From Amycolatopsis coloradensis (GTDB taxonomy: Bacteria; Actinomycetota; Actinomycetes; Mycobacteriales; Pseudonocardiaceae): a DNA stretch of 59,517 nt. Both the position numbers and the translations under genes were made by a program. This document shows, piece by piece, positions 33,494 through 41,323 of the stretch. The stretch spans positions 7,904,396 through 7,963,912 of the forward strand of contig NZ_CP150484.1 in NCBI RefSeq assembly GCF_037997115.1, given 5' to 3'. Positions within the stretch are counted from its first letter, which is position 1, and each line of letters starts with the position of its first letter. Below the pieces are notes generated by a model. It saw only the letters and a list, made by a program, of their open reading frames with translations, had not been told where the DNA came from and did not search any database.

Positions 33494-34402
33494 ATGTCGC
33501 AGTTGGACGAAAAGTTCCCCTGGGAGTGGCCGGAGTCGCAATGGCGGCGCATCGTGGACGAAGTCGGCGCAGGAGAAGGCCTCCCCGCGAAGAACTGGCC
33601 TCAGGGTTTCACCGTGGCTGTGGCGATCTCGGTCGACGTCGACAACGAGACGCTTCCTCTTTCCCGGGGAGTGACCAATCCGGGAGTGCTTTCTCAGGGC
33701 CAGTACGGCGCCCGGGTCGGACTGCCGCGGGTGCTGGAAGCGCTTCGACGGCATTCCGTTCCCGCCACGTTCTTCTATCCCGTCGTCTCCACCAAGCTGG
33801 ATCCCGCCGGTGTCGCCGCCGTGCAAGCGGACGGACACGAAATCGGATTGCACGGCTGGATCCACGAGCGATGCGGGGAGCTGACCGCCCAGCAGGAACG
33901 GGAGCTGGCCCTGCGCAGCGCGGAGGCGCTGGAGAAGGCCGTCGGAATCCGTCCGGTCGGCTTGCGAACCCCGTACTGGGACTTCACCACGCAGACGCTG
34001 CCGCTCATCCGCGAGCTGGGCCTCGCGTACGACTCCTCCCTGATGGCCGACGAACAGCCGTATGAGCTCACGCATCGGGAAGAACCCACCGGGGTTACCG
34101 AGGTGCCGGTGTCCTGGGTCCGGGATGACGCACCGTACTTCCCCGATGACGCCTTGACCAAGCAGGCGTTACCGCCGCGGGAAGTGTTGCGGATCTGGCA
34201 GGACGAGTTCGATGCCGCCTATGCCGAGGGCGGTCTGTTCAACCTCGCCCTGCACCCACACGTCATCGGGCACCGATCACGGATCAAGATCCTGCGTGAA
34301 TTGCTGGAGTATGTCGCCTCCCGCCCCGGCGTGTGGTTCGCCACCCACGCCGATGTCGCGCAGCACGCGGCGGAACGACGTACGTGCAGCCCGAAACGTT
34401 GA
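33494..34402 (+). CDS. NodB-fold deacylase (polysaccharide/imide type)
   Basis: 302 residues without signal peptide, so cytosolic, unlike the lipoprotein deacetylase at 13191. Metal motifs: ISVDVDNETLP (Asp-Asp) and EIGLHGWIHERCG (H-x3-H); then GLRTPYWDFT and a late LHPHVIGHRSR. The layout is that of the PgdA/PuuE/cyclic-imidase branch of COG0726, which often acts on small N-acyl or cyclic-imide compounds instead of polymers. Beside an aminotransferase and GNAT it may free an amine in a small-molecule route (inference). GAAAGG lies 9 bases before ATG 33494. Confidence 0.88.
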   Translation: MSQLDEKFPWEWPESQWRRIVDEVGAGEGLPAKNWPQGFTVAVAISVDVDNETLPLSRGVTNPGVLSQGQYGARVGLPRVLEALRRHSVPATFFYPVVSTKLDPAGVAAVQADGHEIGLHGWIHERCGELTAQQERELALRSAEALEKAVGIRPVGLRTPYWDFTTQTLPLIRELGLAYDSSLMADEQPYELTHREEPTGVTEVPVSWVRDDAPYFPDDALTKQALPPREVLRIWQDEFDAAYAEGGLFNLALHPHVIGHRSRIKILRELLEYVASRPGVWFATHADVAQHAAERRTCSPKR

Positions 34403-34443
34403 CCGTCCCGAATCTTGTTCCGTACCCGAGAGGAGTTTCACTC

Positions 34444-35061
34444 ATGCCGGACATCACACCCGTCCGTGAAGACCAGACCAAACAGTTGGTCGAGGTCTAC
34501 TCTCGTGCCTTCTTCGACGATCCGGTCTTCACCTGGATCTTCCCCGACGTCGAGCGCCGCGCCGAGGCACACCGGCGGTTCTTCACCGTGATCGTCGAAT
34601 CCACGTTCGCCAGCGGTGGTCGCGCCCTGCAAATCGATGACTTCAGCGCGACGTCGTTGTTCTACCCGCCTTCCATCCTGCCCGACGGGCCGGACAAAGC
34701 CGAACTCATCGCCCGATTGGAGGACGACCTGGAAGATCAGGCAGAGCGCGCTGTGGCGTTCATGTACCTGTTGAACGACAACCATCCGCATGATGTTCCA
34801 CCCCACCTTTATGGCACCTTCCTCTCCACCGTCCCCGGCAGTCAGGGCAAGGGGCTCGGTACCAAGCTCAAACTGGCCCAGTTCGCACTGGCAGACAGTG
34901 AGGACGCCGGGGTATACGGCGAAGCCAGCTGCCTGCGCAACCTCCGTCTGTACGAGCGCTTGGGGCAGGTTCGCCTGGGCGAGGCGATCACTCTGGAAGG
35001 CGGGCCTTCGCTCTATCCGATCTGGCGGCCCCCGGCGAGCGAGCGCTCCGACAGCGCCTGA
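34444..35061 (+). CDS. GNAT-family N-acetyltransferase
   Basis: A 205-residue GNAT. The N-terminus VEVYSRAFFDDPVFTWIFPD and the acetyl-CoA loop GSQGKGLGTKL (Q/R-x-x-G-x-G/A) are clear, followed by YGEASCLRNLRLYERLGQVR. This branch acetylates small amines and includes self-resistance enzymes. The start is ATG 34444 with GAGAGGAG about 10 bases upstream. It is the third gene of the rightward set; its pairing with a deacylase two genes upstream suggests either a protect/deprotect step or self-resistance. Confidence 0.9.
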   Translation: MPDITPVREDQTKQLVEVYSRAFFDDPVFTWIFPDVERRAEAHRRFFTVIVESTFASGGRALQIDDFSATSLFYPPSILPDGPDKAELIARLEDDLEDQAERAVAFMYLLNDNHPHDVPPHLYGTFLSTVPGSQGKGLGTKLKLAQFALADSEDAGVYGEASCLRNLRLYERLGQVRLGEAITLEGGPSLYPIWRPPASERSDSA

Positions 35062-35101
35062 ACTGTCAGCACCTCGCGCAGTCGGGCAGAGAGGAAGGGA
35101 C

Positions 35102-36070
35102 ATGGAACGCTGGGGCATCACCATCCCCGTGCCGGGCGTGCCACTCGGGCAGCACAAGAGAATTGTCGAGGAACTACACGACTGGGGATACACCGACGTC
35201 TGGTCGTCGGAAAAGGCCGGTACCGACGCCTTCACTCCACTGGTGCTGGCATCGCAGTGGACGGATCGACTGCGACTCGGCACCGCTGTCGCACCCGTCT
35301 ACACCCGCGGTCCCGCACTCCTCGCGATGCACGCGACGGCCCTCGCGGACCTGGCGCCGGGACGTTTCGTGCTGGGAATCGGTGCTTCATCGCAGGTGAT
35401 CGTGCAGAAGTGGAACGCTGCCGAGTTCACGGCACCTTTCCAGCGTGTCCGGGACACCCTGCGATTCTTGCGCCCAGCGCTGGCCGGCGAGAAGGTCCAC
35501 GGAGTCTACACAACCTTCTCCATCAAAGATTTCCGCTTGGACAAGCCTGCCGACCCGCCGCCTCCGGTCCACCTCGCCGCGTTGCGACCGGAAATGCTGC
35601 GCTTGGCCGCGAAGGAGGCCGACGGCGCTATCACCAACTGGTTCGCGCCCTATGACCTGCCTCAGATCCGCAAAGAAGCCGGCCCGGATATCGAGCTGGC
35701 CGGCCGGATCTTCGTTTGTCCCACCGAGGACGAGGTACTGGCCCGCAGGCTCGGCCGCAGGCTCATCGCCGGTTATCTGACGGTGCCGGTGTACGCCGCG
35801 TTTCACGAGTGGCTCGGCCGAGGTGAACTGCTCAAGCCGATGTTGGATGCCTGGGCGACCGGTGATCGGCGCCGGGCCCTCGAGCTGATCCCGGACGTGC
35901 TCGTCGACGACCTGATCGTCCACGGCAGCCCGGAATTCTGCCGCGAGCGCATCCAGTCCTATTCCGACAACGGGCTTACCACGCCGATCATCGCGTTGAT
36001 CTCCACGGAGGGTGATCCCCTGGAGCAGGTGAGAAGTTTGGGATCGGCACGCCTGCGCTCTGGTACCTGA
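35102..36070 (+). CDS. LLM-class F420/flavin-dependent oxidoreductase
   Basis: 322 residues with the luciferase-like TIM barrel: WGITIPVPGVPLGQHKRIVE, YTDVWSSEKAGTDAFTPLVL, LRLGTAVAPVYTRGPALLAM, GRFVLGIGASS and the late YLTVPVYAAFHEWLGRGE typical of F420-dependent members. It is probably a reductase or monooxygenase using F420H2 or FMNH2. The start is ATG 35102, with AGAGGAAGGG before it. It is the last gene of the rightward set. The 310 bases after it (36071-36380) hold only short relic frames, such as RTAVFNGAIFTGDAL on the minus strand. Confidence 0.92.
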   Translation: MERWGITIPVPGVPLGQHKRIVEELHDWGYTDVWSSEKAGTDAFTPLVLASQWTDRLRLGTAVAPVYTRGPALLAMHATALADLAPGRFVLGIGASSQVIVQKWNAAEFTAPFQRVRDTLRFLRPALAGEKVHGVYTTFSIKDFRLDKPADPPPPVHLAALRPEMLRLAAKEADGAITNWFAPYDLPQIRKEAGPDIELAGRIFVCPTEDEVLARRLGRRLIAGYLTVPVYAAFHEWLGRGELLKPMLDAWATGDRRRALELIPDVLVDDLIVHGSPEFCRERIQSYSDNGLTTPIIALISTEGDPLEQVRSLGSARLRSGT

Positions 36071-36380
36071 CACTCGGAAGCCCGCGTTGCCGCAGATGCT
36101 CGACTTGTCCAGGTTTTGCACATTCATGCTCGACTCACAGACGCAACGCTAAATTCTCACAGGGCGTCGCCGGTGAAGATTGCTCCGTTGAAGACAGCGG
36201 TTCGAATAAGCGCCGGTCTAGTTGAAGTCGATGAGTTGCGCACCACCTCGCACAGGACCGAGATGCTTGGTGAGCAAGCGTTGTGCGATGAATCGGACTC
36301 CGCGTTCCTGCGCCCTCGCACGGCAATCTCGCTTTGCTCGACGCTGACGCGGTCCTCACGATCGTCTCGACTGGGCGATC

Positions 36381-36782
36381 CTACGGCGTGCACAGATTCG
36401 CCAGGCGCCACCGGTGTGCGATGGTCATGGTTCCGCTCATATCCGCCACGTCGACCCGAACGCCGTGCCGCGGCCACCGCTCGACGAGACGAAGCATGCC
36501 CAACCAATCCAGACCCCAGTTCGCGAGGTTCGTGTCGTAGGCGATCTCAGAAGGGCTGCACTGCTTCACCTTCGGATCCACCGGCCGTCGAGACGTCCGC
36601 CGAAGCCTTTCGGACGCAACCGGGGGCGCACCTCCAACCCGCGATGTCGGGCGGGTTCGATCACAGCGGGAAAGCTCACGCGGTACAGCCTGGCACCGAC
36701 GGTGGGCAAGAACTTGATCCAGTACTCGCCGGGCGAAGTCGATTCCCGCGGGCGAGTCCGGGCTGATGGAGAGTTCCGTCAT
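36381..36782 (-). pseudogene. Carrier-protein-like gene with the Ser site lost
   Basis: A 133-residue frame from ATG 36782. Its C-terminal half reads LANWGLDWLGMLRLVERWPR, then VRVDVADMSGTMTIAHRWRL, matching aryl/acyl carrier domains (usual core GLDSLGMLRL). The phosphopantetheine Ser is Trp, a single base change (TCG to TGG), so it cannot be loaded. The N-terminal half seems out of frame: an adjacent frame gives the more protein-like EYWIKFLPTVGARLYRVSFP. It is therefore most likely a dead gene that once belonged to the neighbouring pathway. Confidence 0.55.
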
Positions 36783-37463
36783 CGTGGCTCTTCTTCCCCT
36801 TATACAGCCGAATTCGAAGCATTCGGCCGCGCCCGGCCATCGCCCGGACCACCTGTCGTTCGGACACCGGCAGCCGCTGTCACGACTTGTGCGCTGCAAT
36901 CCGGTCCGCAGGCAGCGAGCCACCGGGCAGCGCTCGTGGTGCACGCGGCCAATCTCGACGTGGCAACGCGGGCAAGAAGGCTCCAACCACAACCAGTTCG
37001 AGACTCCGCCGCATCGTCCTCGCTGGCGGGTGGGGTGGTCATGCCGACCTCGCGGCCAGATCGTGCTGACTTTCGAAGGACACGGCGACTGTCATGGAGG
37101 CCTGGGGTGGCAGGGCAAGCGACGCGAACGCTCGCTGAACATTGTGAGCAGTGGTCCGCCGACTCCGGAAGTGACGCCCACGGGGACGACACATCGAGTC
37201 CACGACGAAGACAATCACCCACGGCTGCCACTGGCAGCCCAACTCTCACACCAATTTTCCTGGAGCAGTCCTGGAGCACACCATCGGTTACAACAGCGCC
37301 CAACGACACCGGGCATCATCGAACTGAGCACAAGTGCGCCAGCCAACCAGCGAGTTCTCGAAAACGGCAGGTCAGCTGCCCGCACGAACCAGACTGGCAG
37401 TGAATATCGCCTTCTTGATGGCGACGGTTTCTTCGTCAACTCCATGTGATCGTCACTAGTCAA
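36783..37463. other. Decayed stretch with plasmid-type fragments
   Basis: No intact gene. The minus-strand segment CPRCHVEIGRVHHERCPVAR (about 36910-36975) has the C-x2-C...H-x-x-x-C spacing of small zinc proteins found in actinomycete integrative elements. Just upstream (higher coordinates), MTVAVSFESQHDLAARS and the frame after it look like starts of similar small genes, broken by frameshifts. Confidence 0.4.
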
Positions 37464-37504
37464 CGTGTTGGGGAGCGGCCGCGATGGGCTCGCTCCCCAA
37501 CACG
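37464..37504. terminator. 14-base perfect-stem hairpin
   Basis: Arms CGTGTTGGGGAGCG (37464-37477) and CGCTCCCCAACACG (37491-37504), 13-base loop. Usable in both directions; no T tract. Confidence 0.7.
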
Positions 37505-37528
37505 CGCGAGGCCTGATACGTCCCCAGC

Positions 37529-38043
37529 ATGACCAGCCTGAAACGACAGCAATACGCGATCGAGGTTTATCCAGGTCTCTTCCACCTAGCCAGCACCAAC
37601 CCCGTCGGCGAACACGACCCAAGCGACCTTGTTTCCGAACTTTACACCGACAACGCTGTCTGCCTGTTCGGCGACAACGGCATTGTATTCAACAGCGCAT
37701 TCCAGTCGCACCTAACAGCAGTCTCACTCGAGTTCCTGACCGCCCGCCCCACGACAAGAGCGTCACCGACAACGCTACGCCCGACTCGGCCGTCAAGACT
37801 GCCGAGGGACGTATCATGTTGAGAGAAGAAGGCCTGCTGTTCGCGAACCCCGACCAGGTCATGCCGGACAAGGCGGTCGAGCCTCCCTATTTCGGCAGCT
37901 CCCACGCACGCGTAACCCGACGACTTCTGGAGTCCCCGCAGGCCTACGTCCCGCCGACCACAGAGGCAACCCCTACCGGGCTTGAGGAATGGTCCATTAC
38001 CTTCTGGCCGGTCACATCGGACACGCAACTTCGGCGCAATTGA
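37529..38043 (+). pseudogene. Hypothetical protein, frameshifted
   Basis: Frame 1 from ATG 37529 reads RQQYAIEVYPGLFHLASTNP and CLFGDNGIVFNSAFQSHLT. After about 37740 the coding-like sequence shifts to another frame (DRPPHDKSVTDNATPDSAVK, REEGLLFANPDQVMPDKAVE, GLEEWSITFWPVTSD), ending at 38043. Joined, it would be about 170 residues. Not recognised. One small deletion explains the split. Confidence 0.5.
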
Positions 38044-38094
38044 CCGGCGACCCAAGCCGAACTTGTCGCCCCCGCGCGTGCGGGGAGCGCGGCG

Positions 38095-38619
38095 TCAGAA
38101 TATGGTGTTCTGCCGCAGCACAGCCGGCCGCCAGATCATCGTCATTTGAGTCCCGTCCTGTCCGGTGTCGACGTGCAGCTGATCGGTGACCTTGTCGATC
38201 AGGAGCAGCCCGCGACCTCTGGACGTGGAGGCGTCCGGCGGGCGCCGTGGTGTGACGGGGATACCGCATCCTGTGTCGGTGACGACGACGGTCACCGAGT
38301 CGCCGGACCATTCGGCGTACAGTCTCATCCAGCCCCGTTCACCGGGATAGGCGTGTTCGACGACATTGGCCAGTGCCTCGTAGGTGGCAACGATGATGTC
38401 GCAGCCGCTGTCAGGATCCAGCGGCAGTTTTTCCAGCCAGAACGTCAGTTGCCGGCGTAAGGTGGTGGCCTCGCTGTCCAGGGCCGGTACGAGTTCTTCG
38501 AAACTGGCCCTGACCGAGCGGTCCATCGGACAGCTGAACCTGGCCGGGACGGCGGTCTCGGTGGACTCCACGTCGGCGTCGTCGCGGTGTGAATTCGGCT
38601 CGGAAGTATGTCGATGCAT
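38095..38619 (-). CDS. RsbW/SpoIIAB-like anti-sigma ATPase
   Basis: 174 residues with a GHKL ATPase fold: N box ATYEALANVVEHAYPG, G1 box VVVTDTGCGIPV and G2 region TSRGRGLLLIDKVTDQ. The N-terminal 30 residues are a charged, unstructured tail. Such kinases hold sigma-B-like factors or phosphorylate anti-anti-sigma partners; none is encoded nearby. ATG 38619 follows GGAAGGACC. It lies downstream of the photolyase gene on the same strand with about 270 bases between (38620-38890, no gene; an AT-richer patch near 38680-38705 could hold its promoter). Confidence 0.88.
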   Translation of the reverse strand: MHRHTSEPNSHRDDADVESTETAVPARFSCPMDRSVRASFEELVPALDSEATTLRRQLTFWLEKLPLDPDSGCDIIVATYEALANVVEHAYPGERGWMRLYAEWSGDSVTVVVTDTGCGIPVTPRRPPDASTSRGRGLLLIDKVTDQLHVDTGQDGTQMTMIWRPAVLRQNTIF

Positions 38620-38890
38620 GATCTGGTCCTTCCTGCCTTGGCTCGCGCCCTCAGTCGCGAGCTCTAGTAAGAAACTGCCCAAAAGCGCCGTTTCTTATTC
38701 GTGACGTTTCGGGGGTACCCCGGGCGGCTACGTCATCCGGCGGTGTGGGCTCTGCTCGCCAGTCCCGGCGACCTCGATCGGAGACGTTGAGCCGTTGTCG
38801 CCCTGCGGAATGGAGCCGTCTCGGCACTCTAGCCGCGGGCGGGTCCGGCCGTGCCCTGGACACATCCACCACCAGCGGGGGCTGGCCTCG

Positions 38891-40387
38891 TCAAAAGTGG
38901 CGTCGGTCGCGCTCCTGGGCCACGACTCCGGTCAAATCCGACAGTCTGTCCAGTCCGTTGAGAGGCTGGCGCATGCGCTGGTTTCCTCGCAGGCGGTCCG
39001 CGTTGCGATCGAGGAAGGCCCAGTATCCGGCGGTGAAGGGACACGCGTCCTGGCCGAGGCGTTTCTTCGGGTTGAAGACACAGCCGCCGCAATGGTCGCT
39101 CATGCGGTTGATGTACGCGCCGCCGGCCGCATAGGGTTTCGTCGCGACGATGCCGCCGTCGGCGTACTGGCTCATCCCGATGACGTTCGCGGGCATCACC
39201 CAAGGGAATCCGTCGATGAACGCGGTGGCGAACCAGCCGGTCAGCTCGGCCGGGTCGTAGCCGCGTTGCAGGGCGTGGTTGCCCAGCACCATGAGTCGTT
39301 CGATGTGGTGGGCATAGCCGCGGTCGCGGACTCCGGCCAGCGCGGTGCGCAGGCAGGCGGCTTCGATGACGTCGGCGTCCAGCTCTCGCCACCACTTCGG
39401 CAGTCTCCTGCGCGCCTGCATCTCGTTGCGACGCAGGTAGTCCGGGCCGAGATGCCAGTACAGGTGCCAGATCCATTCACGCCAGCCGAGGATTTGGCGG
39501 ATGAAACCTTCGACGCTCCCCAGTGGAGCCGTGCCGTCCCGGTAGCGTTGTTCGGCTTTCCGGATCACGTCGAGCGGGTCGAGCAGTCCGAGATTGAGTG
39601 GTACCGACAGCAGCGCGTGTGACATCGCCCAGTCAGCGTGAAGCATGGCGTCCTGATGCGGACCGAAGGTGGCCAGGCGGTGGTCCAGGAAGCGACGCAG
39701 AGCGCGGTCGGCCTCGGCGTGGCCGACCGCGAACCGTCGTGGACCGTCGACTCCGACGGGCTGGATCGCTCCCTCTCGCTGCGCGCGGTCCAGGTCGGCG
39801 CGTACTTGGACATCGATCTCGTTTTCCCGGGGGTGCCAAGGAGCGGGCACCGGGAGAGTCGATCGCCCGGGCGGCGGACGGCGGTTGTCGTGGTCGAAAT
39901 TCCATTTTCCGCCGGCCGGTTGGCCGTTGGGGTCGAGCAACACCCCGAAGCGGCGCCGCTGATCGCGGTAGAAGTCCTCCATCAGATAGCGGTGCCGGTT
40001 CGCCACCCACTCCGAGAATTCCTTTTTGGACAGGACGAAACCCGGTGTTGGGAGAATGCTTTCCACGACACCCTGTTCGTGGAGCCGCCGGACCAGCGCC
40101 TCGGCTGCATGTGAACCCGGCTCGTGCACCACGACAGGTTCGCCGAAGCGACGCAGGCCTTCGGTGTAGGTCGGGGCGTCGATGATCCGTGCCCGCTCGC
40201 CCAGATCGGCGGCCAGCCGTCGCATTCCGGCCTCGACCAGGTGCAGCTTCTGCCGATGGAACGGGCGGCGCGCGAAGGCCGCGGTCGAGCGGATCAGCAC
40301 GACTTCGCGGTCGCGGAGTTCCGGTGTGCTGTGGAAGTGCGGTCCGAGCTGGTCGCCGAACAGCCACAACGCGGGCGGAGCGCTCAT
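38891..40387 (-). CDS. Fe-S bacterial cryptochrome/(6-4) photolyase
   Basis: 498 residues of the FeS-BCP (PhrB/CryB) group. LWLFGDQLGPHF opens the Rossmann part. The FAD domain includes GFIRQILGWREWIWHLYWHL and NVIGMSQYADGG. Cluster cysteines: one in IEAACLRTALAG, then C-x2-C-x12-C in DHCGGCVFNPKKRLGQDAC, exactly the spacing of the 4Fe-4S ligands of PhrB. It repairs (6-4) photoproducts with blue light. It is the last gene of a four-gene leftward operon; its start overlaps the SRPBCC stop by 4 bases. Confidence 0.95.
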   Translation of the reverse strand: MSAPPALWLFGDQLGPHFHSTPELRDREVVLIRSTAAFARRPFHRQKLHLVEAGMRRLAADLGERARIIDAPTYTEGLRRFGEPVVVHEPGSHAAEALVRRLHEQGVVESILPTPGFVLSKKEFSEWVANRHRYLMEDFYRDQRRRFGVLLDPNGQPAGGKWNFDHDNRRPPPGRSTLPVPAPWHPRENEIDVQVRADLDRAQREGAIQPVGVDGPRRFAVGHAEADRALRRFLDHRLATFGPHQDAMLHADWAMSHALLSVPLNLGLLDPLDVIRKAEQRYRDGTAPLGSVEGFIRQILGWREWIWHLYWHLGPDYLRRNEMQARRRLPKWWRELDADVIEAACLRTALAGVRDRGYAHHIERLMVLGNHALQRGYDPAELTGWFATAFIDGFPWVMPANVIGMSQYADGGIVATKPYAAGGAYINRMSDHCGGCVFNPKKRLGQDACPFTAGYWAFLDRNADRLRGNQRMRQPLNGLDRLSDLTGVVAQERDRRHF

Positions 40388-40824
40388 CCGGCCGCCAGCT
40401 GCCGCAGGCGCGCGGTGAGAACGGGGACCACTTCGTCGCCTAGGCGCTCGAACTCGCGCTTGAGGAACGGAGAGGCCAGTTTCGCGAGCCCGTGGAACGT
40501 GATCGTGGCTTGGTAGCGAACGGTGGTCGCGGCCGGGCCGGTCTGCAGGGTGAAATCGTCGATGGACGTCACGGTCCGATTGTGTCCCACCAAGGTGATC
40601 CGGTCGGGGTCTCGTCTGGTGAGCCGGTAGGTCAGCTCGGTCCGCTTACCGCGGAACTCCGAGACGTTGCGCCATCGTGTCCCGACCTCGATGTCCCCGT
40701 CGTCGATCTGGACGCAGGAAACGGTGCCGGGGTCCCAGTCGACGGCGTGCGCGAAATCGGCGAGGTAGCCGGCGATGAGCGGGGCGGATGTGGCGACGGT
40801 CAGGCTGCGTGCGACGTGCACCAT
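40384..40824 (-). CDS. SRPBCC/polyketide-cyclase-like protein
   Basis: 146 residues with the START-like SRPBCC fold: ARSLTVATSAPLIAGYLADF, DDGDIEVGTRWRNVSEF, ELTYRLTRRDPDRITLVGHN and a final long helix. It binds a hydrophobic ligand in its cavity; SRPBCC proteins recur in light-induced actinobacterial operons beside photolyase genes. It overlaps the photolyase start by 4 bases and follows tspO after 13 bases. Confidence 0.85.
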   Translation of the reverse strand: MVHVARSLTVATSAPLIAGYLADFAHAVDWDPGTVSCVQIDDGDIEVGTRWRNVSEFRGKRTELTYRLTRRDPDRITLVGHNRTVTSIDDFTLQTGPAATTVRYQATITFHGLAKLASPFLKREFERLGDEVVPVLTARLRQLAAG

Positions 40825-40837
40825 GGCGTTCTCCAGC

Positions 40838-41323
40838 TCAGTTCAGGAAGAGGATCGCGACGTTGAGGGCGGTCGCGAACAGCGTCCAGGCCAGGTAGGG
40901 CACTTGCAGGGCGGCGGAGAGCGGCGATGTCCGGCGGAATGACAGGATGGTCCCGGCGATCACCAGGTCGAGGGCGATGATGTCGGCCAGTGCCGCGGCG
41001 TACGCGCCGGCGGCGAAGAACAACGGTGTCCAGGCGGCGTTCAGCACGAGCCCGGCCGCGAACCATCCGAGGCCGCGGCGGCTGCCCCTGGCCTTCCAGA
41101 ACAACCAGCCCGACAGCGCGATCGTGACGTACAGAACCGTCCACACCGGACCGAACAACCACGCGGGCGGCGCCCATGCGGGCAGGGACAATCCACTGTA
41201 GACGGACTTGGCCTGCATCGAGGCGAGTGCGCCAATCACCGCCACCGTGGCGACCACGGCGAAGAAGCCCACCAGGGCCACGGGAGCGGGGACGCCGCGT
41301 CGGGCGGGCTGCACTGTGGTCAT
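40838..41323 (-). CDS. tspO: TspO/MBR family membrane protein
   Basis: 161 residues with five membrane helices. Family hallmarks: SGLSLPAWAPPAWLFGPVWT (the W-x-P-P-x-x-x-F-x-P-V-W region), AWTPLFFAAGAY and a final YLAWTLFATALNVAILFLN. TspO binds tetrapyrroles and is tied to light or oxidative stress. Its ATG overlaps the stop of the TIGR01777 gene (ATGA), so it is part of the light-type operon. Confidence 0.93.
   Translation of the reverse strand: MTTVQPARRGVPAPVALVGFFAVVATVAVIGALASMQAKSVYSGLSLPAWAPPAWLFGPVWTVLYVTIALSGWLFWKARGSRRGLGWFAAGLVLNAAWTPLFFAAGAYAAALADIIALDLVIAGTILSFRRTSPLSAALQVPYLAWTLFATALNVAILFLN

Noticed and set aside
36887..37440. Plus-strand proteins in the decayed stretch
   Set aside because: They show no motif and run opposite to recognisable but broken minus-strand fragments.
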